Of a stretch of 32,426 bases of DNA, positions 23,797-30,277 are shown in pieces (positions within the stretch are counted from its first letter, which is position 1; the number at the start of each line of letters is the position of its first letter). Both the position numbers and the translations under genes were made by a program. The stretch covers positions 1 through 32,426 of the forward strand of contig JAEKLF010000113.1 of NCBI GenBank assembly GCA_019509985.1, written 5' to 3'. The stretch is from Burkholderiales bacterium. GTDB taxonomy: Bacteria; Pseudomonadota; Gammaproteobacteria; Burkholderiales; Burkholderiaceae_C. The notes under the pieces are model-generated. The model was not told the DNA's origin and searched no databases. It worked only from the letters and a program-made list of their open reading frames with translations.

Positions 23797-24504
23797 ATGC
23801 CGGTTGCGAACGATGATGCCTTGCCCGAAGGCTTTCGCCTTCTCCCAGGCCTGCTGGCGCCCGAGCGGTGGCAGGCGCTGACCGCCGAGCTGGCGACATT
23901 GCCACCTGGAGCGGCCGGGCAGCGTGAACTGCTGGAGCAACCCTGGTGCCGGGCGCTGGCAGGGTGGCTGAGAGGACTGCCGCAGTTGCACGGCCTGTTG
24001 CCGACAGATGCCGTGGCCGTGCAATGCACGCTGTTCGAGAAGTCATCAGATCGCAACTGGTTGGTTGCTCCACATCAGGATCTCGCCATCCCCGTGGCTC
24101 GGCGCGTCGAGCACGCGAGTCTGGGCGGCTGGTCCGTGAAGGCCGGTCGTTTCTACGTTCTGGCGCCGGCCGGTCGTTTCTACGTTCTGGCGCCGGTCGA
24201 GGTGCTGGAGCAGACCTTGGCCGTGCGCCTACACCTGGACGACGCCACTGAGGCTGATGGCGGGTTGCGCTTTGTGCCGGGCTCGCATCGTGCAGGGGTT
24301 CTCGACGATGCGGCTGTGCGCGAATGGCGTGGCAGGCAGGGCGAGATCGCCGCAGAGGCGCGCGCGGGCGACGCGTTGCTGATGCGGCCATTGGTACTGC
24401 ACGCCTCCAGCAAGGCCAGGGCGAACGGGCGGCGACGTGTGCTGCACTTCCTCTTCGGGCCGCCCGAGCTGCCTTGTGGCTTGCGCTGGGCCATCGCGGC
24501 CTGA
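23797..24504 (+). CDS. Phytanoyl-CoA dioxygenase (PhyH)-like Fe(II)/2-oxoglutarate enzyme with internal duplication
   Basis: Putative non-haem iron oxygenase of 235 residues. The facial triad is visible: His93 and Asp95 in APHQDLAIPV and distal His202 in LVLHASSKA; Arg213/Arg214 in RRRVLHF are suited to bind 2-oxoglutarate. LAVRLHLDDA and LRFVPGSHRAG are family hallmarks. Residues 116-124 and 125-133 are identical (AGRFYVLAP twice), caused by a perfect 27-base tandem duplication in the DNA. The insert falls between the HxD motif and the next core strand, so activity may be altered, although the frame is kept. The substrate is unknown; PhyH relatives hydroxylate many small molecules. It starts 15 bases after ybdD and converges with amiC 4 bases after its stop. 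Confidence 0.85.
   Translation: MPVANDDALPEGFRLLPGLLAPERWQALTAELATLPPGAAGQRELLEQPWCRALAGWLRGLPQLHGLLPTDAVAVQCTLFEKSSDRNWLVAPHQDLAIPVARRVEHASLGGWSVKAGRFYVLAPAGRFYVLAPVEVLEQTLAVRLHLDDATEADGGLRFVPGSHRAGVLDDAAVREWRGRQGEIAAEARAGDALLMRPLVLHASSKARANGRRRVLHFLFGPPELPCGLRWAIAA
24141..24194 (+). repeat. Perfect 27-bp tandem duplication inside the PhyH-like gene
   Basis: 24141-24167 and 24168-24194 are identical, and the match continues for two more bases (24195-24196). The event adds nine codons in frame. Absence of any substitution suggests a recent duplication. Confidence 0.97.
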
Positions 24505-24508
24505 GGCC

Positions 24509-25894
24509 TCACAGCGTCGTGCTGCGCTTCCTCGCCATCGGCGGGTTCTTGCCAAAGTACTTGGCGATGCCCGACGCCAGCGCGTCGACCAGCTGGTCCT
24601 GGTAGTCCGGGTCGCGCAGCTTCTTCTCTTCCTCGGGGTTGGAGATGAAGGCCGTCTCGACCAGGATGCTCGGGATGTCCGGCGCCTTCAGCACCGCGAA
24701 GCCGGCCTGCTCGACCTTGGCCTTGTGCAGCTTGCCGACGCGGCCGATCTGGCCCAGCACCTCGCTGCCGAGCTTGAGGCTGTCCTTGATCTGCGCCGTC
24801 GTGCTCATGTCAAGCAGCGCGCGCAGCACATTGGCATCCTTGGTGGCCGCGCCGACGTTGACACCGCCGACCATGTCGGCCGCGTTCTCACGGTTGGCCA
24901 TCCAGCGCGCGGCGGCGCTGGTGGCGGCGCCGTCGCTCAGCACGAACACCGAGGCGCCCTTGGCCTGCGGCGTGAAAAAGGCATCGGCATGGATGGAGAC
25001 GAACAGGTCAGCCTGCACGCGCCGGGCCTTGCGCACGCGTTCCTGCAGGGGCACGAAGAAGTCGGCGTCGCGCGTCATCAGCACGCGGATGTTGGGATTG
25101 GTCTGCAGTCGCTCGCGCAACTTCATGCCGACCGCCAGCACGACGTCCTTCTCGCGCAGTCCCGAGGGGCCGACGGCGCCCGGGTCCTCGCCGCCGTGGC
25201 CGGGGTCCAGCGCGATGACGATGAGGCGGTCCATGGATCCGGCCGGCGGCTTGGGCTCGGGCGGCGGCGCCGGCTTGGACGCGGCGGCGACCGGCGGCGT
25301 CGCTGGGGTCTGGACCACCGGTGGCGGTGAAGGCAGGGGCGCGGGTCGCTCGATCTTCTGGATCAGCTCTTCCAGTGCGTCATTGACCGCGCTGGCCGCG
25401 GCTTCGGCACGGCGCGCCGCGGCGGGGGCCTTGTCGTGCTCGCGGGCCAAGGCGAGCAGCGGATCGGCTTCGACCTTGGGATAGAGGTCGAAGACGAGGC
25501 GGTGCTTGTAGGCGGCCACCGGCGTCAGCGTGAAGATCTGCGGCGCCACGCGCTGCTTCAGGTCCAGCACGATGCGCACGACGGTGGGCGTGTTCTGGCC
25601 CACGCGCACGCCGGCGATGTAGGGGTCGTCTGCCTTCACCTTGCCGATCAGCTCGCGCAGGTCCGGGCTCAGCTCCAGGCCTTCGACGTCGATGACGAGG
25701 CGGTGCGGAGATTCGACGAGGAAGTGCTTGGCCGCCAGCGCCTGGTCAGACTCGATCGTCACGCGGGTGTAGTCCGCCGCAGGCCAGACGCGCACGGCGA
25801 CGATGCTCGCCTGGCCAGGCGACGTCGGCGCGGCCAGCGTGTCCGGCGCCTTCAGCAGCAGCGCGAGCAGGCCGAGCGATTCGCGGCGCTTCAT
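24509..25894 (-). CDS. amiC: N-acetylmuramoyl-L-alanine amidase, AMIN plus Amidase_3
   Basis: Periplasmic zinc amidase that splits septal peptidoglycan for daughter-cell separation. Of 461 residues, the first about 22 form an export signal with a twin arginine (MKRRESLGLLALLL), possibly Tat-dependent as in E. coli AmiC. An AMIN domain follows (about 28-135, VWPAADYTRVTIESDQALAA), then a Pro/Ala-rich linker (about 175-225) and the Amidase_3 domain. Zinc ligands and catalytic Glu appear in DPGHGGEDPGA, the GLREKDVVL Glu, VSIHADAF and ILVETAFISN. The AMIN domain directs the enzyme to the division site, and activation by an EnvC/NlpD-type factor is expected. The start overlaps the tsaE stop by four bases; tsaE-amiB/C is a conserved pair. 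Confidence 0.96.
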   Translation of the reverse strand: MKRRESLGLLALLLKAPDTLAAPTSPGQASIVAVRVWPAADYTRVTIESDQALAAKHFLVESPHRLVIDVEGLELSPDLRELIGKVKADDPYIAGVRVGQNTPTVVRIVLDLKQRVAPQIFTLTPVAAYKHRLVFDLYPKVEADPLLALAREHDKAPAAARRAEAAASAVNDALEELIQKIERPAPLPSPPPVVQTPATPPVAAASKPAPPPEPKPPAGSMDRLIVIALDPGHGGEDPGAVGPSGLREKDVVLAVGMKLRERLQTNPNIRVLMTRDADFFVPLQERVRKARRVQADLFVSIHADAFFTPQAKGASVFVLSDGAATSAAARWMANRENAADMVGGVNVGAATKDANVLRALLDMSTTAQIKDSLKLGSEVLGQIGRVGKLHKAKVEQAGFAVLKAPDIPSILVETAFISNPEEEKKLRDPDYQDQLVDALASGIAKYFGKNPPMARKRSTTL

Positions 25895-26367
25895 GCCAGG
25901 GCTCCGACGAGGCGGGCATCACCGACGGCGCGCACGCGGCGGCTGCCGTCGTTGGCGATGTCGATGAACAGCTGCAGGTCGGCCGGCGGCAACTGGCCCG
26001 CGGCCTTCTCGGGCCATTCGCAGAGCTTGAGGCCCGGTGCGGCGAAGACGTCGCGAAAGCCGGCGTCTTCCCACTCGCGCGGGTCGCCGAAGCGATAGAA
26101 GTCGAAATGGCTCGCGGTGCCGCCTCCTGCAGAGTCGGGCAGCTCGTAGGCCTCCAGGACAGCGTAGCTCGGGCTCTTGATGCGGCCCTGCACGCCGAGG
26201 GCACGCAGCAGCAGGCGCACGAAGGTCGTCTTGCCGGCACCCAGCGGGCCGTGCAGTTCGATGAGGGCGTTGGGGGAGGGGAGCAGCGCCGCCGCGAGCG
26301 CTTGAGCGGTGGCTTGAGCCGCGGCCTCGTCGGGCCATCGGAGCTGGGTTTCTAGAATCGCAGACAA
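25891..26367 (-). CDS. tsaE: tRNA threonylcarbamoyladenosine biosynthesis ATPase
   Basis: ATPase that works with TsaB and TsaD in making t6A37 on ANN-decoding tRNAs. Visible motifs: P-loop HGPLGAGKTTFVRLLLRALG, RIKSPSYAVLEAYEL (switch), HFDFYRFGDPREWEDAGF and LCEWPEKAAGQLPP. The start is uncertain. An ATG at 26430 would give 179 residues, but its first about 20 residues run antisense to the queG start and look unlike TsaE. A TTG at 26367 gives 158 residues beginning MSAILETQLRWPDEAAAQ, the normal length, and is adopted here. The queG ATG begins at the very next base on the other strand, so the two genes are divergent with no gap. The stop overlaps the amiC start (ATGA). Confidence 0.9.
   Translation of the reverse strand: MSAILETQLRWPDEAAAQATAQALAAALLPSPNALIELHGPLGAGKTTFVRLLLRALGVQGRIKSPSYAVLEAYELPDSAGGGTASHFDFYRFGDPREWEDAGFRDVFAAPGLKLCEWPEKAAGQLPPADLQLFIDIANDGSRRVRAVGDARLVGALA
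26353..26358 (+). promoter_or_regulatory. Candidate -10 element for queG, leaderless arrangement
   Basis: TAGAAT ends 9 bases before the queG ATG at 26368, and no Shine-Dalgarno sequence lies between. No good -35 is seen 17 bases upstream. The element sits inside the 5' end of tsaE on the opposite strand. It matches the spacing seen at mutL and dedA, so it may drive a leaderless or near-leaderless transcript. Confidence 0.4.
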
Positions 26368-27501
26368 ATGCAAGAGGTCCCGTCCACTGTCGATGCCGCG
26401 CTGTTGGAGCGTTTGCGCGGCTGGGCGCATGAGCTGGGATTCTCACAGATCGCCGTCGCCGACGTGGATCTCAGCAGCGCCGAGCCGGGCCTGCAGGCCT
26501 GGCTGGACGCCGGCCACCACGGCCGCATGCACTACATGGCCGCGCACGGCCTCAAGCGCGCGCGGCCGGCTGAGCTGGTGCCGGGCACGCTGCGCGTCAT
26601 CACGGCGCGCATGGACTATCTGCCGCAGGGCACGGAGCCGGGCTGGCAGGCCGTCGAATGGGCGGGCCTGGCGACGCCGGAGCAGGCGCAGATCTCCCTC
26701 TACGCCCGTGGCCGCGACTATCACAAGGTGTTGCGCCAGCGCCTGCAAAGGTTGGCCGAGCGGCTGCAGCAGGAGGTCGGGCCGCGCGGCTATCGCGTCT
26801 TCACCGACTCGGCGCCGGTGCTGGAGGTGGAGCTGGCCACGCGCTCGGGCCTGGGCTGGCGTGGCAAGCACACGCTCAACATCCACCGCGACGCCGGCTC
26901 GATGTTCTTCCTCGGCGAGCTCTTCATCGACCTGGACCTGCCGCTCACGGAGGTCGTCAGCGCCCATTGCGGCGAATGCCGCGCCTGCATCGACGTCTGC
27001 CCGACGGCCGCGATCACGGCACCCTACCGCGTCGACGCCCGGCGTTGCATCTCCTACCTGACCATCGAGCACGACGGTGTCATTCCCCTGGAGCTGCGTC
27101 CCATGATGGGCAACCGCATCTACGGTTGCGACGACTGCCAGCTCGCCTGTCCGTGGAACAAGTTCGCCCAAGCCGCCGTGCTGGCCGATTTCGATGTGCG
27201 CCCGGGCATGGCGGGCGCGCCGATTGCCGCGCTGCTGGCGTGGGACGAGGCCGAATTCCTGCGCCGCACCGAGGGCTCGGCCATCCGCCGCATCGGCTTC
27301 GAGCGCTGGCAGCGCAACCTGGCCGTGGCGGCGGGCAATGCGTTGCGTGCGCGTGACGACGTTGCCCTGCGCACCGCCTTGCATGCGGCCGGGCAGGGCG
27401 CCAGCGCGGTGGTGGCCGAGCACGTGATGTGGGCCCTGTCCGCGCCAGCGACCTCGGCCGCGTTATCGTCAGAACCGCCTTCCGTTGGAGCCGTTGCATG
27501 A
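26368..27501 (+). CDS. queG: Epoxyqueuosine reductase
   Basis: Iron-sulphur and cobalamin-dependent enzyme reducing epoxyqueuosine to queuosine in tRNA, the last step of Q synthesis. Of 377 residues, the N-terminal part carries RVITARMDYLP and YARGRDYHKVL, followed by SAPVLEVELATRSGLGWRGK. Two [4Fe-4S] motifs are present: CGECRACIDVCPTAAI and CDDCQLACPWN, with a preceding ARRCISYLTIEHDG. The C-terminal region resembles HEAT-like helices (EGSAIRRIGFERWQRNLAVA). The length is normal. The stop overlaps the next start by four bases (ATGA). Divergence from tsaE matches the arrangement known from E. coli. Confidence 0.97.
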   Translation: MQEVPSTVDAALLERLRGWAHELGFSQIAVADVDLSSAEPGLQAWLDAGHHGRMHYMAAHGLKRARPAELVPGTLRVITARMDYLPQGTEPGWQAVEWAGLATPEQAQISLYARGRDYHKVLRQRLQRLAERLQQEVGPRGYRVFTDSAPVLEVELATRSGLGWRGKHTLNIHRDAGSMFFLGELFIDLDLPLTEVVSAHCGECRACIDVCPTAAITAPYRVDARRCISYLTIEHDGVIPLELRPMMGNRIYGCDDCQLACPWNKFAQAAVLADFDVRPGMAGAPIAALLAWDEAEFLRRTEGSAIRRIGFERWQRNLAVAAGNALRARDDVALRTALHAAGQGASAVVAEHVMWALSAPATSAALSSEPPSVGAVA

Positions 27502-28106
27502 GCCTGTTGTCGATCCGCCGCCGCGCCGCCGTCCTGGCCTTGGCCGCCGCGTCATCCCTGCCTGCCCAGGCGCTGAGTTACGAAGGCCAGGACTTTCCCG
27601 ACACGCTGCAACTGGACGGCAGCACGCTGCAGCTCAACGGCGTCGGTGCCAAGGTGTTCGTCATGCGTTATTCGGCATATCTGGGCGCGCTCTATCTGCC
27701 CCACAAGGCCGGCACGCCGGAGGCGATCTTTGCGCAGGCCGGCCCCAAGCGCATGGAGCTGCGCATCACCATCCCCTTCGTCAAGGACGTGTCCACGCAG
27801 GAGTTCGTCAAGGCCATCGACAAGGGCGTGCAGCGCAACTGCACCGACGCCGAGAAGGCCGCGGTGGCCGAGCGTGTGAAGCAGTTCAACGCGACCATCT
27901 CGGAGGTAGGCCGCGTGAAGAAGGGCGACGTGCTGCACATCGACTACCTGCCGGCCCAGGGAGGCACGGTGCTGACCGTCAACGGCAAGGTCTGGGGCAA
28001 GCCCGTCGAGGGGCAGGACTTCTACACAGCCTTTCTGAAGGTCTTCATTGGCGAAAAGAACAGCGATGCGCGCCTGCGCGCCGGCCTGCTGGGCCAGCCG
28101 GGCTAG
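27498..28106 (+). CDS. Exported chalcone-isomerase-like protein
   Basis: Periplasmic protein of 202 residues. A signal peptide occupies about 1-25 (MSLLSIRRRAAVLALAAASS, cleavage near AQA-LS). The rest matches the bacterial chalcone-isomerase-like family: LNGVGAKVFVMRYSAYLGAL, LRITIPFVKDVSTQEFVKAI, KKGDVLHIDYLPAQGGT and FYTAFLKVFIGEK. Members have the CHI fold but no proven isomerase activity; fatty-acid binding has been suggested for relatives. The ATG at 27498 lies inside the queG stop, with GGAG (27487-27490) 7 bases upstream, so it is both coupled and independently initiated. No link to queuosine is evident. Confidence 0.9.
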   Translation: MSLLSIRRRAAVLALAAASSLPAQALSYEGQDFPDTLQLDGSTLQLNGVGAKVFVMRYSAYLGALYLPHKAGTPEAIFAQAGPKRMELRITIPFVKDVSTQEFVKAIDKGVQRNCTDAEKAAVAERVKQFNATISEVGRVKKGDVLHIDYLPAQGGTVLTVNGKVWGKPVEGQDFYTAFLKVFIGEKNSDARLRAGLLGQPG

Positions 28107-28139
28107 CATCGATCCACCAAAACCAAGGAGACCGACCTC

Positions 28140-29105
28140 ATGCAACGCCGTTCCGTCCTGCAAGCCGCCGCACTGAGTGGCCTTTCTCCGCTGGCCTGGG
28201 CCGATGGCTATCCGAGCAAGCCGGTGCGCCTGATCGTGCCGTTCGCGCCCGGCGGCACGACGGACATCATTGCCCGCATCGTGTCGGAGCGCATGCCGCA
28301 GGTGCTGGGCCAGACCATGCTGGTGGACAACAAGGCCGGCGGCGGCGGCACGGTGGGCGCGACCGAGATCGCACGCTCCGCGCCCGACGGCTACACGCTG
28401 GGCATGGCGACGGTGTCGACGACGGCGGCCAATCCGGCCATCAACCCGAGAATCGCCTACAACCCGCTGACGGACTTCACGCCCATCATCAACGTCGCGG
28501 CGACGCCCAACGTCATCGCCGTGCACCCGAGCTTCCCGGCGCGCGACTACAAGGGCTTCCTGGCCGAGCTCAAGAAGAACCCGGCCAAGCACAGCTACGC
28601 GACCTCGGGCACCGGCGGCATCGGCCATCTGCAGATGGAGCTCTACAAGACGCTGGCCGGCGTCTTCGTGCTGCACATCCCCTACCGCGGCGCGGGCCCG
28701 GCGTTGAACGACACGGTGGCCGGCCAGGTGCCGATGATCTTCGACAACCTGCCGTCGGCCTTGCCCTTCATCCGCGACGGCCGCCTCATCCCCATCGTCG
28801 TCGCCGCGCCGCAGCGGCTGGCGGCCCTGCCCAATGTGCCGACCTTCAAGGAAATCGGCCTGGAGCCCGTCAATCGCATGGCCTATTACGGCATCCATGG
28901 CCCCAAGGGCCTGCCGCGCGAGGTCGTCGACAAGGTGCACGCGGCGATGAAGAAGGCCGTGGAGATTCCCGACGTGAAGAAGCGCATCGAGGACACGGGC
29001 TCGCTGATCCTGGCCAACACGCCGGAGCAGTTCGCGGCACAGATCGCGGCCGAGTTCGAGGTCTACAAGAAGGTCGTCGCAGCACAGAAGCTCAAGCTTG
29101 ATTGA
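28140..29105 (+). CDS. Bug/TctC-family extracytoplasmic solute-binding protein
   Basis: Periplasmic binding protein of 321 residues. Family features: mature start YPSKPVRLIVPFAPGGTTDI, then GQTMLVDNKAGGGGTVG, ATSGTGGIGHLQMELY and HIPYRGAGPALNDTVAGQV. The signal has a twin arginine (MQRRSVLQAAALSGLSPLAW), so Tat export is possible. Bug proteins bind carboxylates or similar small acids for tripartite tricarboxylate (TTT) transporters. No TctA/TctB membrane genes lie here, so this is one of the orphan receptors that are numerous in Burkholderiales. AAGGAG (28125-28130) lies 9 bases before the ATG. Confidence 0.95.
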   Translation: MQRRSVLQAAALSGLSPLAWADGYPSKPVRLIVPFAPGGTTDIIARIVSERMPQVLGQTMLVDNKAGGGGTVGATEIARSAPDGYTLGMATVSTTAANPAINPRIAYNPLTDFTPIINVAATPNVIAVHPSFPARDYKGFLAELKKNPAKHSYATSGTGGIGHLQMELYKTLAGVFVLHIPYRGAGPALNDTVAGQVPMIFDNLPSALPFIRDGRLIPIVVAAPQRLAALPNVPTFKEIGLEPVNRMAYYGIHGPKGLPREVVDKVHAAMKKAVEIPDVKKRIEDTGSLILANTPEQFAAQIAAEFEVYKKVVAAQKLKLD

Positions 29106-29245
29106 CGTAGTGCCCCTCGTCCAAGGAGTACCTTGGCCGGTCCCCCCGGGGGACGGCGATGCTTGCCGGATCGACCGGCAAGCACATCGCCCAGGCGGGC
29201 CGGCTTGGGAGCGGCCCGGCGCTCGGCCCGAATGCCGAATGCGCC
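29106..29245 (+). other. Intergenic hairpin cluster before xerD
   Basis: Three dyads stand in a row. CCAAGG/CCTTGG (29121-29126 and 29131-29136, 4-base loop). GTCCCCC/GGGGGAC (29140-29146 and 29148-29154, near-perfect palindrome). A long hairpin with arms 29155-29169 and 29175-29191, pairing 15 bases apart from a 2-base bulge, with loop ATCGA. No T-run follows, so an ordinary intrinsic terminator is unlikely. It may end or protect the Bug transcript or be a dispersed repeat. No promoter for xerD is convincing. Confidence 0.7.
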
Positions 29246-30124
29246 ATGACCGTTGACCCTGGTATTGAGAGCTTCATCGAGGCGCTCTGGCTGGAAGACG
29301 GCCTGAGCAGCAACACCCAGCAGGCCTATCGGCGCGACCTGTCTGCACTGGCCGCCTGGCTGGCGCCGGCGTCGCTGGATGCGTGCAGCGAGGCCAGGCT
29401 GTTCGAGTACGCCGTCGCCAAGCCGGCGGGCAAGGCGACCAGCGCGAACCGGCGGTTGTCGGTCTTCAAACGCTACTTCCGCTGGGCGCTGCGCGAGGGC
29501 CGCATCCAGGCCGACCCGACGCTCAAGCTGACCGCCGCCCGGCAGCCGCTGCGCGTGCCCAAGCTGCTCAGCGAGGCCCAGGTGTCGGCCCTGCTGGACG
29601 CACCGGACGTCAACACGCCGCTGGGCCTGCGCGACCGCGCGATGCTGGAGCTGATGTACGCCAGCGGCCTTCGCGTGAGCGAGCTGGTCACGCTGAAGAG
29701 CGCCCACGTCGCTTTCAAGGACGCCGTGTTGCATGTGACCGGCAAGGGCAGCAAGTCCCGCCTCGTGCCTTTCGGCGAGCATGCGGGCGACTGGATGGCG
29801 CGCTACCTGCGCGAAGCTCGCGCCGAGATCCTGGCCGGACAGAGCAGCGACGACCTCTTCGTCACGGCCCGCGGTGCCGGCATGACGCGGCAGATGTTCT
29901 GGACTTTGATCAAGCGACATGCACTTGCAGCCGGCATCACCGTGCCGCTGTCGCCGCATACGCTGCGACACGCCTTTGCCACCCACCTGCTCAACCATGG
30001 TGCGGATCTGCGCGCGGTACAGCTGCTTTTGGGGCATGCCGACCTGTCGACGACGCAGATCTACACCCATGTGGCGCGTGAACGCCTCAAGGCGCTGCAC
30101 GCCGAGCATCACCCGCGCGGCTGA
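29246..30124 (+). CDS. xerD: Site-specific tyrosine recombinase XerD
   Basis: Resolves chromosome dimers at dif together with XerC. The product has 292 residues, the usual length. An N-terminal SAM-like core-binding domain (about 5-88, with SSNTQQAYRRDLSALAAWL) precedes the catalytic domain with all active-site residues: Arg143 (ASGLRVSELV), Lys167 (TGKGSKSR), His238 and Arg241 (HTLRHAFATH), His264 (LLGHADLSTT) and nucleophile Tyr273 (IYTHV). The frame extends upstream to 29159, but that part covers the hairpin cluster and shows no homology, so 29246 is the start. It is not next to phage or integron features, so it is a housekeeping recombinase. XerD rather than XerC is inferred from overall sequence resemblance. 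Confidence 0.93.
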   Translation: MTVDPGIESFIEALWLEDGLSSNTQQAYRRDLSALAAWLAPASLDACSEARLFEYAVAKPAGKATSANRRLSVFKRYFRWALREGRIQADPTLKLTAARQPLRVPKLLSEAQVSALLDAPDVNTPLGLRDRAMLELMYASGLRVSELVTLKSAHVAFKDAVLHVTGKGSKSRLVPFGEHAGDWMARYLREARAEILAGQSSDDLFVTARGAGMTRQMFWTLIKRHALAAGITVPLSPHTLRHAFATHLLNHGADLRAVQLLLGHADLSTTQIYTHVARERLKALHAEHHPRG

Positions 30125-30146
30125 GCGCTGTCGCGCGAAGGACAGG

Positions 30147-30166
30147 GCTTCGGGTTGCCCCGAAGC
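30147..30166 (+). terminator. Hairpin after xerD, possible weak terminator
   Basis: Arms GCTTCGGG (30147-30154) and CCCGAAGC (30159-30166) are perfectly complementary around a TTGC loop, 22 bases after the xerD stop. The following bases are only moderately T-rich (TTCGATCGTTTCATT), so termination may be partial. Confidence 0.45.
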
Positions 30167-30277
30167 TTCGATCGTTTCATTGGTATCAAACCTGTCGGGG
30201 AGCCACAACACCGGCCCGCGTGGCCTGTCTGGCTGGGGGCAAACTCCCCGGCCATTACAGACCTTCACGGAGTTTTC
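30167..30277 (+). promoter_or_regulatory. Leader region of the TonB-dependent receptor
   Basis: Contains a near-palindrome TTGGTATCAA (30180-30189) and a hairpin with 8-base arms at 30231-30238 and 30246-30253 (one G-U pair, 7-base loop) that ends 15 bases before the Shine-Dalgarno GGAG (30269-30272). GGAG lies 5 bases before the ATG. No clear -35/-10 pair is visible. A regulator site or a leader structure is possible but unproven. Confidence 0.35.

Noticed and set aside
26368..26430. Longer tsaE start at the ATG 26430
   Set aside because: It would overlap the queG start by 63 bases on the opposite strand and add residues with no TsaE resemblance. Not excluded, but the TTG at 26367 gives the normal length.
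29155..29191. Intrinsic terminator after the Bug gene
   Set aside because: The hairpin is strong but no T-run follows on the plus strand.
29159..29245. Upstream extension of xerD to an ATG at 29159
   Set aside because: It translates the hairpin cluster into a sequence unlike any XerD; 29246 gives the normal length.
29246..30124. Tyrosine recombinase as a mobile-element integrase
   Set aside because: Length and motifs fit housekeeping XerD, and there is no att duplication, tRNA target or phage gene nearby.
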